Of a DNA stretch of 43,114 nucleotides, positions 43,056-43,114 are shown one piece after another. Below the pieces are notes generated by a model, which did not search any database, had not been told where the DNA came from, and saw only the letters and a list, made by a program, of their open reading frames with translations. Where the stretch lies: NCBI GenBank assembly GCA_023662725.1, contig JAMPIL010000014.1, positions 1 through 43,114 of the forward strand. The letters are read 5' to 3'. Made by a program: the position numbers and the translations under genes. The stretch's first letter is position 1. Each line of letters opens with the position of its first letter. Source of the DNA: Ruminococcus flavefaciens (GTDB lineage Bacteria > Bacillota > Clostridia > Oscillospirales > Ruminococcaceae).

Positions 43056-43114
43056 TTAACCCAAAACAACAGAAATCGAATTCACATCCTTGAGAATATC
43101 AGCGGGAACATAGC
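43056..43114 (-). CDS. 3' end of a gene that starts beyond the right edge (partial)
   Basis: The last 18 codons read YVPADILKDVNSISVVLG and stop at TAA (43056-43058). The segment is protein-like and continues past the window, so the product cannot be named. It precedes the DUF2130 gene with 72 bases between them. Confidence 0.4.
   Translation of the reverse strand, partial: YVPADILKDVNSISVVLG

Overview
The window looks like chromosomal core DNA of a low-to-mid GC Gram-positive anaerobe of the Clostridia. I infer an Oscillospiraceae/Ruminococcus-type genome. The signs are the Bacillota-type gene orders rimP-nusA-ylxR-ylxQ-infB-rbfA-nrnA-truB-ribF, pth-mfd and ymdB-spoVS, consensus sigma-A promoters, AGGAGG-type ribosome binding sites, Cys-lipobox lipoproteins, and Thr-rich linkers with a C-terminal wall-sorting-like tail. 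No phage, IS transposase, CRISPR array or rRNA was seen. Genus-level placement is inference.

Layout. (1) 1-3042: an outward promoter at the left edge, then on the minus strand a PspC-domain protein, a transglutaminase-like exported protein and an NYN ribonuclease-like protein with two OST-HTH/LOTUS domains. (2) 3103-3586: a minus-strand tRNA operon Val-Asp-Phe-Gly with consensus promoter, an internal 12-bp spacer hairpin and a terminator. (3) 3757-8965: a small DUF-type gene, then a minus-strand run (transcribed right to left) of membrane protein, ArsR/SmtB metal sensor, amidohydrolase, ymdB, spoVS and recG. It is headed by a promoter whose -10 box lies in the centre of a perfect 13-6-13 palindrome, the likely ArsR operator. 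(4) 9163-12025: a P-type cation ATPase preceded by a yybP-ykoY (manganese) riboswitch with an intrinsic terminator. (5) 12205-15785: two paralogous lipoproteins, a possible 28-aa leader peptide plus hairpin, and a CNNM/CorC-type transporter. (6) 15783-18690: divergent D,D-carboxypeptidase (VanY type with a bacterial Ig-like domain) and polysaccharide flippase. (7) 18712-24708: histidine phosphatase, then a Gld-like ABC operon (ATPase, permease, GldG-like, DUF4340) with a small unknown gene at its end. (8) 24734-24944: a nested inverted-repeat element. (9) 25022-33968: the rimP-nusA-infB-ribF translation/RNA operon on the minus strand. (10) 34030-39082: PHP phosphatase, peptidyl-tRNA hydrolase and Mfd. 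(11) 39295-43114: surface protein, lipoprotein, small acidic protein, DUF2130 coiled-coil nuclease-like protein, and the 3' end of one more gene.

How the genes work together. The largest block joins transcription elongation/antitermination (NusA), ribosome maturation (RimP, RbfA), translation initiation (IF-2), RNase P modulation (YlxR), tRNA pseudouridylation (TruB), nano-RNA/pAp degradation (NrnA) and flavin synthesis (RibF). Pth and Mfd add peptidyl-tRNA recycling and transcription-coupled repair, and RecG adds fork repair. Metal homeostasis recurs three times: the ArsR sensor, the riboswitch-controlled ATPase and the CNNM transporter. Surface functions include the carboxypeptidase, flippase, lipoproteins, wall-anchored-like protein and Gld-like ABC exporter.

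No single clear-cut new system emerged. The best candidates for something undescribed are the leader-peptide/hairpin ahead of the CNNM transporter, the ArsR regulon driving an unknown membrane protein, and the intergenic inverted-repeat elements.
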